64,000 nucleotides of DNA from Bacteroidales bacterium (lineage in GTDB: Bacteria; Bacteroidota; Bacteroidia; Bacteroidales; VadinHA17): contig JARGFQ010000004.1 of the NCBI GenBank assembly GCA_029210565.1, positions 229,751 to 293,750 of the forward strand. The letters run 5' to 3'. Both the position numbers and the translations under genes were made by a program. Of this stretch, positions 1-8,736 are shown one piece after another. The stretch's first letter is position 1. Each line of letters opens with the position of its first letter. The notes beneath the pieces were generated by a model. The model had not been told where the DNA came from and searched no databases. It saw only the letters and a program-made list of their open reading frames with translations.

Positions 1-62
1 CTGTATAACTTGCCAAGATCCTTCAGACCGCTACCGGTAGCTTTCAATTTCCCTTCAGACAT
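1..62 (-). CDS. N-terminal fragment of an unidentified protein
   Basis: An ATG at position 62 reads leftward for 20 codons to the window edge, giving MSEGKLKATGSGLKDLGKLY. It is Lys/Gly-rich with no signal peptide. A TATCTTTG box (97-90) lies 27 bases upstream on the same strand and supports a real start. Too little is visible to assign a family. Confidence 0.4.
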   Translation of the reverse strand, partial: MSEGKLKATGSGLKDLGKLY

Positions 63-71
63 TTAAAATTG

Positions 72-97
72 TATCTTTGGATTAGGATGCAAAGATA
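72..97. promoter_or_regulatory. divergent pair of TATCTTTG -7 boxes
   Basis: TATCTTTG on the plus strand (72-79) and the same octamer on the minus strand (97-90) form a perfect 8-bp inverted repeat with a 10-base spacer. Both match the Bacteroidota -7 consensus TAnnTTTG. They could serve the leftward partial gene and the rightward reductase gene. I see no clear -33 TTG at the right distance for either. Confidence 0.4.
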
Positions 98-178
98 GAC
101 CAAACACTCACGGTTAGACACACCGTAATGTTAAACAATTCTCTGCTCCGTTTTGTTGATGATAGATATAGCAGACCA

Positions 179-847
179 ATGGAGGAACACACAATTAAAA
201 TTATCAGCACGGACGACCTCACCCACGACGTGAAAAGATACAGGGTGGAAAAACCTTCAGGATACACATTTGTCCCCGGGCAGGCTACGGACCTTTCGAT
301 TAACACTCCTCAACTTAAAAACAAAAAGAGACCCTTTACCTTTACCTGACTGAACAGTGACCCTTATCTTGAATTTGTCATCAAGATCTATCCGTCACAC
401 AACGGCGTGACGAAGGAGCTTGACAGCCTGAAGCCGGGAGACGAGCTGATTGTCAGGGATGTGTGGGGTGCAATCACCTACCGGGGCAAAGGGGTCTTCA
501 TCGCCGGCGGGGCAGGCATAACACCCTTCATCTCCATCTTTCGGGATCTGCAGTCACGCGATGAGCTTGAGGGCAACATGCTGATATTTGCAAACAAGAC
601 CGAAGCCGATATCATTCAGCCGGAGGAGTTCCGAAAAATGCTGGGCGACAATTTCATCAATATACTTTCTGAGGAAAAATTGAGCCATTATCATCATGGT
701 ATGATCAGTGAGGAGTTCCTCAGATCAATTGTCGGCGATTTCAACAGGCAATTCTACCTCTGCGGTCCTCCCCCGATGATGAATGCCCTGAAGAAGCAAC
801 TCGCAAACCTGGGTATAGAAAAAGAATCCCTGACCGTCGAGTTCTGA
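179..847 (+). pseudogene. ferredoxin-NADP reductase-like flavoprotein with an in-frame TGA
   Basis: Translated through one stop, this is a 222-codon FAD/NAD-binding oxidoreductase of the FNR superfamily. The FAD-binding part includes RPFTFT, and the NAD part has GGAGITPF (about codon 110) and the C-terminal LCGPPPMM. TGA at 347-349 (codon 57) sits directly after RPFTFT, where relatives usually carry Ser, so one C-to-G change (TCA to TGA) would explain it. The frame is intact on both sides and homology continues without a gap. An upstream in-frame ATG at 128 is possible, but the ATG at 179 fits the family better. It may be a recent nonsense mutation or a sequencing error. Selenocysteine is unlikely, since I see no SECIS-like hairpin or family precedent. 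Confidence 0.75.
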
Positions 848-986
848 TCTGCTACTGGCCAACCTGCAGTCAACCTTTAGAATTACCCTCTCTACGGAGT
901 GTGAATAGAGTGTTTATAAGTCGTATGATGTCAGACTTTGGATGAACTGGTGAAATGAATATTTTTAAAGTGTTATTCTGACACCT

Positions 987-1568
987 ATGACATCGCTTGA
1001 AAGCCTGAAAAATCTTGTCCTCGCTCCCTATATCCTGAAAGCCACAGCACTGATAAGTGTACAGAGAGCTGTAGGCGGAAACCAGTTCCGGCATTGCTTT
1101 TCTACTCTGGGGATTCTGCTGGACTATAAATTCTACTCCAACAGCGTGCTCCTTAAGGCCTCTCTGCTTCATGACCTGCTTGAAGACATGCCCGAGACCC
1201 AGATTGATGAGATCAGATGGATAGACGGTGAAGGCCCGGCGGTGGTTGACCTTGTTCTGGAAGTGACCAGGAGAAAGGATGAGACCAAGGAACAGTATCT
1301 GCAGCGTGTTCTTGAAAAAGGATCGGGAAATGCCCACCTGCTCAAGTGTGCTGACAGGATAAGCAATCTCACCGATCTGCACCGTGATATCCAGTCGGAA
1401 CAAAGGATCTCAGACTATCTTGATCAGACCGAGAAGTATGTATTCCCGATGGCCCTGCAGGTCAATGCCGACATGCTGATTGAGCTGACCGACCTTGTTG
1501 ACAGGCGCAGGAGGATACTTCGTATACTCGAAAATGACAGGAACTATTCAGAAGCGGATAACGGCTGA
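987..1568 (+). CDS. HD-domain protein related to (p)ppGpp hydrolases
   Basis: A 193-residue soluble protein that keeps the metal-binding signature of the SpoT/Mesh1 hydrolase fold: RH at 35-36, HDLLED at 62-67 and CADRISNLTDL with Asp123. These resemble the HDxxED and ADRxxN motifs of RelA/SpoT hydrolase domains. No synthetase, TGS or ACT domain follows, so it would be a single-domain small alarmone hydrolase or another HD phosphohydrolase. It is convergent with yqeY, only 16 bases apart, and probably transcribed alone. The family is fairly certain; ppGpp as substrate is inferred. Confidence 0.7.
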   Translation: MTSLESLKNLVLAPYILKATALISVQRAVGGNQFRHCFSTLGILLDYKFYSNSVLLKASLLHDLLEDMPETQIDEIRWIDGEGPAVVDLVLEVTRRKDETKEQYLQRVLEKGSGNAHLLKCADRISNLTDLHRDIQSEQRISDYLDQTEKYVFPMALQVNADMLIELTDLVDRRRRILRILENDRNYSEADNG

Positions 1569-1584
1569 TATCTTACTCTCCCGG

Positions 1585-2034
1585 TCAGCCCAGAAGTTGC
1601 TTTACCTTTGCCGATATTTCCCGTCCGTCTGCCCTGCCTGCCAGTTCTTTCGCAGCGACGCCCATGACCTTACCCATATCTGACAGCGTTTGGGCTCCCA
1701 CGCGGGCAATGATCGCCTTCAGGACATTTTCAAGCTCCTCATCGCTGATCTTTGCAGGCAGGTATTTTTCCAGTACTTCTGCCTCGTTCTCCTCCTTTTC
1801 ATAAAGATCAGGCCTCTTCTGTTCCCTGTAGATGGCAGCAGATTCCTTTCTCTGCTTCACAAGTTTATGAATTATCCTAATCTCCTCATCGGCACTCAGA
1901 ACAGCTCCGGATCCTCTCTCTGCCCTGGCAATGATAAAAGCTGTTTTGGCAGCACGCAATGCTACAAGTGCCAGTGTATCCTTTGCCTTCATGGCTGCCA
2001 TCAGGTCGGCCGCGATTTTTTCCGTAAGTGACAT
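1585..2034 (-). CDS. yqeY: GatB/YqeY domain protein
   Basis: A 149-residue protein matching the YqeY family along its full length. It has an N-terminal helical segment with a basic AAMKAKD stretch, a central KQRKESAAIYREQ helix and the C-terminal MGKVMGVAAKELAGRADG tail typical of the family and of the GatB C-terminal domain. YqeY proteins are linked to tRNA-dependent amidation by homology only, and their actual role is not settled. It lies 41 bases downstream of the aminotransferase gene and is probably the last gene of that minus-strand group. Confidence 0.85.
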   Translation of the reverse strand: MSLTEKIAADLMAAMKAKDTLALVALRAAKTAFIIARAERGSGAVLSADEEIRIIHKLVKQRKESAAIYREQKRPDLYEKEENEAEVLEKYLPAKISDEELENVLKAIIARVGAQTLSDMGKVMGVAAKELAGRADGREISAKVKQLLG

Positions 2035-2075
2035 GACTGTCTATTTTTTAATGATTTATTATGCCTGAATAACTT

Positions 2076-3200
2076 TTATCCGGTAACATAGCCGCACTCT
2101 TTAAGTGCCTGCTCAACAGAGGCCGCCGTTACAAGTATGTCACCGGCAGTTACCGCGCCCATATGGCCGACACGGAAATATTTATCTTTCAGTTCCGGCA
2201 ACAATCCGCCGGCAAGTATCACATCAGAAGAGCTTATCGATCTCATAAAGTCTGCTGCCTTTACTCCCCCGGGATACAATATGGCAGACAGTGTGTTTGC
2301 GCTGACATCATCACTGACGGGTATCATTTTCAGCTCCAGACTCTTCATAGTCTCCCGGAACATCTTCCCGATGCGTTTATGCCTTCTGAATCTCTCCTCC
2401 ATTCCTTCTTTCAGTATCAGTCCGAGGCTTACTTCCAGTCCGCATACCAGGTTTACTGCCGGAGTACCAAAGTAGCCAGGACGGCGCTCCTCGTATGCTT
2501 TCATGACCGGCAGCCAGTGTGACCAGTCGCAGTAATAGCTGCCTGCAGGACTCTTGCGCTCCCGCCATGCCTGCATCGCTCTCTCCGAAACAACCATCAG
2601 TGCCAGTCCCGGCGGCACGCCCACAGCCTTCTGTGATGCCGTAAGCACCACATCGATCTTCCATTCCTCCTGCCGTATCTCCTCCCCGGCAACGGAACAG
2701 ACACCGTCAAGGATGGTCAGCACACCATATTTCTCTCCCAGTCTTCCCATTGGTTCCGGCTCAACCCTGACGGCCGTGGATGTATCTACATGGGTAAAGG
2801 TCATTACCTTATATTGCCTGCGCTTCAGCTCTGTCTCTATCTCCTGTGGTTTCACCCCATCTCCGGCAGGAGCCTTGAGCAGTGTAACGTCGGCACCATA
2901 TCTCTTCAGCAATTCGGCATATCTAACCCCGAAATATCCTGTGGAGATCACCAGGGCCATGTCACCGGGCTCCACCAGGTTGGACCCTGCCATATCCATG
3001 GCCAGTGTGCCTGTACCTGCCATTATGAAAGGCTGCCCAGACGGTGCCATCCATACCTCTCTCATCATTTCCAGCGAGTGGCCGAATGATTCAATAAAGT
3101 CGGGAGCCACATGGCTTGTGGTAGCCATTCCCACTGCCTGCATCACTGCAGGTTCAAATTCGATCGGCCCGGGTATCATGAGCAGTTTTCTTCCCTTCAT
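2076..3200 (-). CDS. class V aminotransferase, alanine-glyoxylate/serine-pyruvate type
   Basis: A 374-residue PLP enzyme of the AGXT/SPT branch of class V aminotransferases. Visible motifs are the N-terminal MIPGP, the substrate/PLP loop AGTGTLAMDMA (61-71), Asp165 in LDGVCSVAG for the pyridine nitrogen, and the Schiff-base Lys191 in TASQKAVGVPPG. Length is normal for the family. Members move an amino group from alanine or serine to glyoxylate or pyruvate. It starts 11 bases after the aldolase gene, which looks like 4-hydroxy-2-oxoglutarate aldolase, and that product pairing favours glyoxylate as acceptor here. Phosphonate or purine-linked class V enzymes are alternatives. Confidence 0.8.
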   Translation of the reverse strand: MKGRKLLMIPGPIEFEPAVMQAVGMATTSHVAPDFIESFGHSLEMMREVWMAPSGQPFIMAGTGTLAMDMAGSNLVEPGDMALVISTGYFGVRYAELLKRYGADVTLLKAPAGDGVKPQEIETELKRRQYKVMTFTHVDTSTAVRVEPEPMGRLGEKYGVLTILDGVCSVAGEEIRQEEWKIDVVLTASQKAVGVPPGLALMVVSERAMQAWRERKSPAGSYYCDWSHWLPVMKAYEERRPGYFGTPAVNLVCGLEVSLGLILKEGMEERFRRHKRIGKMFRETMKSLELKMIPVSDDVSANTLSAILYPGGVKAADFMRSISSSDVILAGGLLPELKDKYFRVGHMGAVTAGDILVTAASVEQALKECGYVTG

Positions 3201-3211
3201 GTCAATACCTT

Positions 3212-4120
3212 TTAGATGTTCTTAAACGCCATTATTCCTTTATCGTTTACCATTGCACTAATCTCGTCCATAACCTCCGCGCTGACAGGCAGGAGGGGCC
3301 TGCGTACCGGTCCTCCATACAGCCCGAGATGCTCCATCGCAGCCTTCAGGGCAGGGACACCCCACCTGGAGGTGACGGCAGCATTGAGAGCGATGGCGGC
3401 ATGCTGCATCCTGCGGGCATGTTCCATATCACCGGCAAGAAATGACTTATAGATTTCAAGACAGTGTGCCGGTGCGATATTGGCCAGGGCAAGGATTCCC
3501 CCTGCCGCACCTGTGGCAAGGGCCGGCAGCAGGAACCCTGCCCCGCCGGCCAGTACCTGGAAGTCACCCGCCGTAGCATGGAGAACCTCTCCTATCTTGA
3601 CGACGTTGCCGCCCGACTCCTTCAACCCGATGATATTGGGATGGCCCGCCATCTGTATGATAGCCCGGGCAGTCATATCGATACCGGTATTGGCCGGCAT
3701 ATTGTAAACCACAACCGGCACGGGTGAGGCATCAGCCACGGCATGATAGTGGTTTACCAGCGCCTGTTCCGTCATCTGTCCCCTGTAATATGAGGGGCAT
3801 ATCACCAGCACAGCGTCAACACCTGCCGCGGCTGCATCCATGGTTAGCCTGATTGTTTCGCGTGTCGACTGCCCTCCGGTACCGGCGAGCAGTAGTTTGC
3901 CCGGCGGCATTGCCTCCCTGGCAGCAGCCACAGCCTCATGCTTTTCAGATTCGGAGAGCATAACCTGCTCACCGTTGGATCCAAGTACCAGGATACCGCT
4001 CAGATCATAACAAAAGAGACTTTGAATATTGAATCTTATCTTTTCGGGAGAGAGGTTCTCCTCTGCATCAAACGATGCGGGCAGAGGTGGAAAAATGCCG
4101 GAAAGGTTTAATACTGACAT
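3212..4120 (-). CDS. DHDPS/NAL-family aldolase resembling 4-hydroxy-2-oxoglutarate aldolase
   Basis: A 302-residue class I aldolase (TIM barrel). Catalytic Tyr139 is in VYNMPANTG and the Schiff-base Lys167 is in IIGLKESGG. The substrate loop reads GSNGE rather than the GTTGE of true dihydrodipicolinate synthase. Several stretches (HPNIIGLKESGG, DFQVLAGGAGF, LNAAVTSRWGVPALK, YGGPVRRPL) are strongly reminiscent of mitochondrial HOGA1, as I remember it. I chose the ATG at 4120, 13 bases after the GH92 stop, because the longer frame to 4189 would overlap GH92 and adds residues unlike the family. The likely reaction is cleavage of 4-hydroxy-2-oxoglutarate to pyruvate and glyoxylate, the last step of hydroxyproline breakdown. 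A sugar-acid aldolase remains possible. Confidence 0.75.
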   Translation of the reverse strand: MSVLNLSGIFPPLPASFDAEENLSPEKIRFNIQSLFCYDLSGILVLGSNGEQVMLSESEKHEAVAAAREAMPPGKLLLAGTGGQSTRETIRLTMDAAAAGVDAVLVICPSYYRGQMTEQALVNHYHAVADASPVPVVVYNMPANTGIDMTARAIIQMAGHPNIIGLKESGGNVVKIGEVLHATAGDFQVLAGGAGFLLPALATGAAGGILALANIAPAHCLEIYKSFLAGDMEHARRMQHAAIALNAAVTSRWGVPALKAAMEHLGLYGGPVRRPLLPVSAEVMDEISAMVNDKGIMAFKNI

Positions 4121-4133
4121 GATAAACAATTTG

Positions 4134-6440
4134 TTATTGTGATTCTTTGTTTGAACTGAAGGAATAGGGATAAGACCCCGGAGAAGCACCTCTCTCTTTG
4201 TCAGGCAGAGAGCTCATCCGAAACTCAAGCGTCCCTCCTGCCTTCAGCTGTGAATGGGTGACATAGTTAACATCTAGCATCTTCCGGTTCAGGGTAACCG
4301 CGTCAACAAATACATTTTCCCTGCCGTTTTCCGGCGCCGTGATAACCAGCTCTCTGCCGTCATCCAGTGTGATCGTTGCCTTCCTGAAGAGCGGTGAGCC
4401 CAGGACATACTCCCCGGTTCCCGGGGCCACAGGGTAGAAGCCCAGTGCGCTGAAGACATACCACGCCGAGGTCTGTCCGTTGTCCTCGTCGCCACAGTAA
4501 CCGTCAGGGGTGTAGTTGTAGAGCTTGTCCATCACCTCCCTGACCCTCATCTGTGCCTTCCAGGGTTCGGGGGTGTAGTTGTAGAGGTAGATCATATGCT
4601 GCACCGGCTGGTTGCCGTGGGCATAGTTGCCCATTTTCATCACCTGCATCTCCCGTATCTCATGTATGGGGAAGCCATAGTACGAGTCGTCGAACAGAGG
4701 CGGTACGATGAAGACAGAGTCGAGCATACGGGCCATCATCTCCGTACCTCCCATCAGATCTGCCAGTCCTGCCACATCATGGAACACACTCCAGGTATAG
4801 TGCCAGCTGTTGCCCTCCGTAAAGGCATCACCCCACTTGTAGGGGCTGAAGGGCGACTGGAAGGTGCCGTCGAGGTTTTTGCCTCTCATCAGCTTTCTTT
4901 CGGTGTCAAACACATTCCGGTAGTTCTGTGAGCGTTGCAGGTAGAGGTCAGCCTCCTCCTGCGGCCTGCCGAGTTCTGTCGCCAGCCGCCACAGGCACCA
5001 GTCGGCATAGGCATACTCAAGGGTGCGTGCCACATTCTCATTGATGCCTGCGTCATACGGCACGTAGCCAAGGCTGTTGTAGTATTCTGCCCCGTATCGG
5101 CCAACGGAGTGCACCGGGCCATGTCCCCCGGTGTTTTTTACCAGCGCCTGCCAGAGCGTATCAATTTCATAACCTCTTATGCCTTTCAGGTATGCGTCAG
5201 CAATAATGGAAGCGGAGTTACTCCCGATCATGCAGTCGCGGTGGCCCGGGCTGGCCCATTCAGGCAGCCAGCCGCTCTCGAGGTATGTATTCACCAGTCC
5301 CTCCATGATATGTGAGCTCTTCTCCGGATAGAGAAGCGTCAGCAGGGGCATGGCCGCCCTGAAAGTATCCCAGAAACCGTTGTCGGTGAAGAGCCTGCCC
5401 GGTAACACCTGGCCATTGTAGGGGCTGTAATGCACAATGGCACTGTCACGGTCATATTCGTAAAACATCCTGGGGAAGAGGAGAGTGCGGTAAAGGGCAG
5501 AATAGAATGTACGTGTCATGTCATCATCACCTCCCTCAACCTTTATGCGTCCGAGTTCACTATTCCATCTTTCCCTGGCAGCACTGCACACTGCATCGAA
5601 ATCTCGTCCACCGGTCTCACGCTCGAGGTTGAGGAGCGCCTGTTCCGGAGAAATGAATGAGGATGCTACCCTGGCAGTCACGGTATCGCCCCTTTGGGTA
5701 CGGAAGCCTGCCACCGCGACGGCATGACCGCCCTCGCCGCCGATGGCACCGGCCGTCAGCATGCCGTCAACCCACGAGGAGAAGAAATCAAACTCCCGGT
5801 CAAATTCAATGACAAACCAATTGTGGAAATTGTCAGGCACGCCGCCGTGGTTATTGCGGCAGTAACCTATGACCCTGTTCTTTTCAGGGATAAATCTGAC
5901 CATTGATCCTCCGGGGTAGGCATCAATGACCACCGCTGAGGAGTCACTCTCCGGGAAGGTAAACCTGAAGATGGAGGATCTCTCGGTGGGGGTCACCTCA
6001 GCTGTAATATCCCAGTCGGCAAGGTAGACGCTGTATAGGTAGGGATGCGACACTTCTGATTTGTGCGAGAACCATGAGGCGCGCTCCTCCTCGGTGATCC
6101 TGGTGCCCCCGGCGACAGGCATCAATGAGAAGGCTGCGTAGTCATTGATCCAGGGGCTGGGCTGATGTGTCTGCTTGATGCCCACGATCCTGTGATCATC
6201 ATATGTATAAGCCCAGCCGTCGCCGTTCCTTCGTGTCTGGGGGGTCCAGAAGTTCATGCCCCAGGGCAGTGCCACCGCAGGGTAGGTGTTTCCATGTGAC
6301 AGAAGGTATTCCGAGTCGGTGCCCATCAGCGGAGATACCAGGTCGGCAGGGCATGTTGTGGCGGTGTCGCCGGGTGCGGGACCGCAGGCAGCGGCGGCAA
6401 GGAAGGCAGCAGTGATAACTATCCGGGTAATTACTTTCAT
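4134..6440 (-). CDS. GH92 alpha-mannosidase, exported lipoprotein
   Basis: A 768-residue glycoside hydrolase family 92 enzyme (calcium-dependent exo-alpha-mannosidase). It starts with a lipoprotein-type signal, MKVITRIVITAAFLAAAAC, with Cys19 as the acylation site. Family signatures include GTDSEYLLSHGNTYPAVALP near the N-terminus, the GNQPVQHMIYLYNY block, and GDEDNGQTSAWY near residue 645, which carries the acidic catalytic residues. In-frame ATGs at 6458 and 6440 are both possible; the second gives the cleaner signal peptide. The enzyme probably trims mannose from host or yeast glycans in the periplasm or at the surface. It heads a compact minus-strand group with the aldolase and aminotransferase, with no obvious metabolic link to them. 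Confidence 0.9.
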   Translation of the reverse strand: MKVITRIVITAAFLAAAACGPAPGDTATTCPADLVSPLMGTDSEYLLSHGNTYPAVALPWGMNFWTPQTRRNGDGWAYTYDDHRIVGIKQTHQPSPWINDYAAFSLMPVAGGTRITEEERASWFSHKSEVSHPYLYSVYLADWDITAEVTPTERSSIFRFTFPESDSSAVVIDAYPGGSMVRFIPEKNRVIGYCRNNHGGVPDNFHNWFVIEFDREFDFFSSWVDGMLTAGAIGGEGGHAVAVAGFRTQRGDTVTARVASSFISPEQALLNLERETGGRDFDAVCSAARERWNSELGRIKVEGGDDDMTRTFYSALYRTLLFPRMFYEYDRDSAIVHYSPYNGQVLPGRLFTDNGFWDTFRAAMPLLTLLYPEKSSHIMEGLVNTYLESGWLPEWASPGHRDCMIGSNSASIIADAYLKGIRGYEIDTLWQALVKNTGGHGPVHSVGRYGAEYYNSLGYVPYDAGINENVARTLEYAYADWCLWRLATELGRPQEEADLYLQRSQNYRNVFDTERKLMRGKNLDGTFQSPFSPYKWGDAFTEGNSWHYTWSVFHDVAGLADLMGGTEMMARMLDSVFIVPPLFDDSYYGFPIHEIREMQVMKMGNYAHGNQPVQHMIYLYNYTPEPWKAQMRVREVMDKLYNYTPDGYCGDEDNGQTSAWYVFSALGFYPVAPGTGEYVLGSPLFRKATITLDDGRELVITAPENGRENVFVDAVTLNRKMLDVNYVTHSQLKAGGTLEFRMSSLPDKERGASPGSYPYSFSSNKESQ

Positions 6441-6632
6441 ACAGTACATGTTATTCAATAATTTTAATGGCCGGTATGTTCGGCAGGGCAGCTCTTTGGC
6501 CTGTAAATTTAATATTTTAACCGGATGTACTGCTTCTGTAACTGCGTATCACTATCAGCATGAACACGGCACCGCCACTATCCTGTCACCGCGGATCTGC
6601 ATTGGGTTGAAGGCAGCAATGCCGCTATTCCG

Positions 6633-8645
6633 TCATTGCGGATCCACATCGGCATGAATACGCAGCAGACCAGCTCTCGGCATCCTGAGTTCATCCTCCA
6701 CCGCCTTGCGGATGACCTCTTTTACACGTGCAGGAGAGAGGGTGCTTCCTATCTTGATCATGATGGTTTTTATATACCACTTCTGTACCTGTCTCACCGC
6801 CGGGAACTCAGGACCCAGTACATGACTGCCCAGGTGACGGCGAAGCATCCCGGCCAGTCGCGCTGAGGAGATATTCAGCTCGTCGGGGTCGCGGTGCCTG
6901 ATAAATATTCTGATGATCTTTGTGAATGGAGGGTAACCGAACAGCGAACGTTCTTCAAGCTGTGTGGAACACATCGTCTTATAATCATGTTTCAGCACCT
7001 GACGAAGAATGATATGGTTAGGGTCTGCCGTCTGTATGATGACCCTGCCGCGGCGCGTCCGGCGTCCGGCCCTGCCGCTCACCTGTTCCATCAGCTGAAA
7101 GCTGCGTTCAAAGGCCCTGAAGTCGGGGAAGTGCATCATATTATCGGCATCGAGGATACCCACCACGGTAAGTCTTTCAAAGTCGAGTCCCTTGGAGATC
7201 ATCTGGGTGCCGATGAGTATGTCTGTCTTTCCTGCGGCAAAGTCTGAGAGTATCGAGGCGGATGCAGAACGCTTCCTGGTGGTGTCCTGGTCCATTCTCG
7301 ATACTGTGGCTGACGGGAATAGCAGTCTGATCTCCTCCTCTATCCTTTCGGTACCGAATCCTTTGGTAGTAAGTGTTTCGGAACCGCATGCCGGGCATAT
7401 GGAGGGGAGCCTGACGCTCTTACCGCAATAATGGCACACCAGGCGACCGAGGCTTTTATGGTAGGTATAACTGACAGAGCAGTTGGTACACCCCGGCACC
7501 CATCCGCAGTCGGGGCACATCAGGTAGGGAGAGAACCCCCTGCGGTTCTGGAACAGTATCACCTGTTCGCCATTGTCCAGGGCTTCTGCAATGGCATCGA
7601 GCAGGCGCCTCGAGAAATGGGACGGGGGCTTCCCTTTTCTTGCGGGGAAGCGGGTGTCGGCGATGATCATCTCAGGCATCAGCACCTCACCGTGGCGGGT
7701 CATCAGCTCAGCAAGCCCGTACCTGCCGGCCGTGGCATTGTAATAGCTCTCCAGCGACGGCGTGGCGGAGCCGAGCAGCGTCTTACCCCCGTGTATCCTT
7801 GAGAGCATCATGGCAGCATCGCGGGCATGATAACGGGGTGCAGGTTCATACTGTTTGTATGAAGAGTCATGCTCCTCGTCAACGATAATCAGGCCCAGGT
7901 CGGTGAACGGCAGGAAGAGTGAAGAGCGCACGCCCAGCACCGCCAGGAGGGCACCGGACTGCACGCTGCTCCACACATCGCGGCGTGCTGCCGGTGTGAG
8001 GCGCGAGTGGAACACCCCTATCCCGTCGCCAAAGTGTCTCTTCAGCCTTTCAATGATCTGGGTGGTAAGGGCTATCTCGGGAAGCATATAGAGCACCTGC
8101 CGGCCGCGGGCGAGCTGCTCCTGCATCAGGTGGATGTAAAGCTCCGTCTTGCCGCTGGAGGTGACCCCATGGAAGAGCACAACATCATGATCACGATAGA
8201 GACCCGTTATTCTTTCGTATACCTTTTCCTGTACCGGGCTCAGCTGTGCCGGCATAATCACCTCTCCTTCATACGCACTCTTCCTGCTGCCTCTCCTTTT
8301 TGCCGAGCCGCGGCCCGGGAGGTCATCCGCAGAGGGTATGGCAGCCTTCATCACTTCTCCCGGGTATGCCATGTAGTAATCTGATATCCACAGTATAAAG
8401 TCTGTAAGTCGTTCATGAATGCAGGCCTCATCAGCAAACAGCTCAACTATCTCCCTGGGAGTGAATCCATCCGGCGGACTCTCATGCAGTCTGACCACCA
8501 GCCCGGTAGTGCTTCTGCTCTGACCGAAGGGCACGGTCACCAGGCTTCCGCGACGTACCTTTCCGCGCATCGAAGGCGGGATAAGATAGGTAAAGGTGCC
8601 GGCGAGGGCTACGGGTATTATCAGATCTGCGTATTGCTGTGTCAT
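6633..8645 (-). CDS. priA: primosomal replication-restart helicase PriA
   Basis: A 670-residue superfamily 2 helicase. The Walker A motif is GVTSSGKTE (about residues 160-168) and the Walker B box is DEEH. Zinc-binding cysteines sit in CPDCGWVPGCTNC, CHYCGK and CPACGS. The helicase motif VSGRAGRR is present, and the C-terminus has the family's FGYPPF segment. PriA reloads the replisome at stalled forks. The N-terminal 3'-end-binding domain is recognisable (about 1-105). Walker A lies some 60 residues closer to the N-terminus than in the E. coli enzyme, so the winged-helix domain seems reduced or absent, replaced by a short basic linker (GRGSAKRRGSRKS). It stands alone between the GH92 group and sucC. 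Confidence 0.93.
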   Translation of the reverse strand: MTQQYADLIIPVALAGTFTYLIPPSMRGKVRRGSLVTVPFGQSRSTTGLVVRLHESPPDGFTPREIVELFADEACIHERLTDFILWISDYYMAYPGEVMKAAIPSADDLPGRGSAKRRGSRKSAYEGEVIMPAQLSPVQEKVYERITGLYRDHDVVLFHGVTSSGKTELYIHLMQEQLARGRQVLYMLPEIALTTQIIERLKRHFGDGIGVFHSRLTPAARRDVWSSVQSGALLAVLGVRSSLFLPFTDLGLIIVDEEHDSSYKQYEPAPRYHARDAAMMLSRIHGGKTLLGSATPSLESYYNATAGRYGLAELMTRHGEVLMPEMIIADTRFPARKGKPPSHFSRRLLDAIAEALDNGEQVILFQNRRGFSPYLMCPDCGWVPGCTNCSVSYTYHKSLGRLVCHYCGKSVRLPSICPACGSETLTTKGFGTERIEEEIRLLFPSATVSRMDQDTTRKRSASASILSDFAAGKTDILIGTQMISKGLDFERLTVVGILDADNMMHFPDFRAFERSFQLMEQVSGRAGRRTRRGRVIIQTADPNHIILRQVLKHDYKTMCSTQLEERSLFGYPPFTKIIRIFIRHRDPDELNISSARLAGMLRRHLGSHVLGPEFPAVRQVQKWYIKTIMIKIGSTLSPARVKEVIRKAVEDELRMPRAGLLRIHADVDPQ

Positions 8646-8736
8646 CTTGTAAACTGCGGCAATGGCCTCTGCCGGGCACCGTTGGCGGGCTGGCAGGCAT
8701 ACTTCAGCGGAGGCGATATAATAATTGCGCTTCCTG

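Noticed and set aside
347..349. TGA as a selenocysteine codon or altered genetic code
   Set aside because: Relatives have Ser at this place, no SECIS-like structure is seen, and TGA is the normal stop of many genes here.
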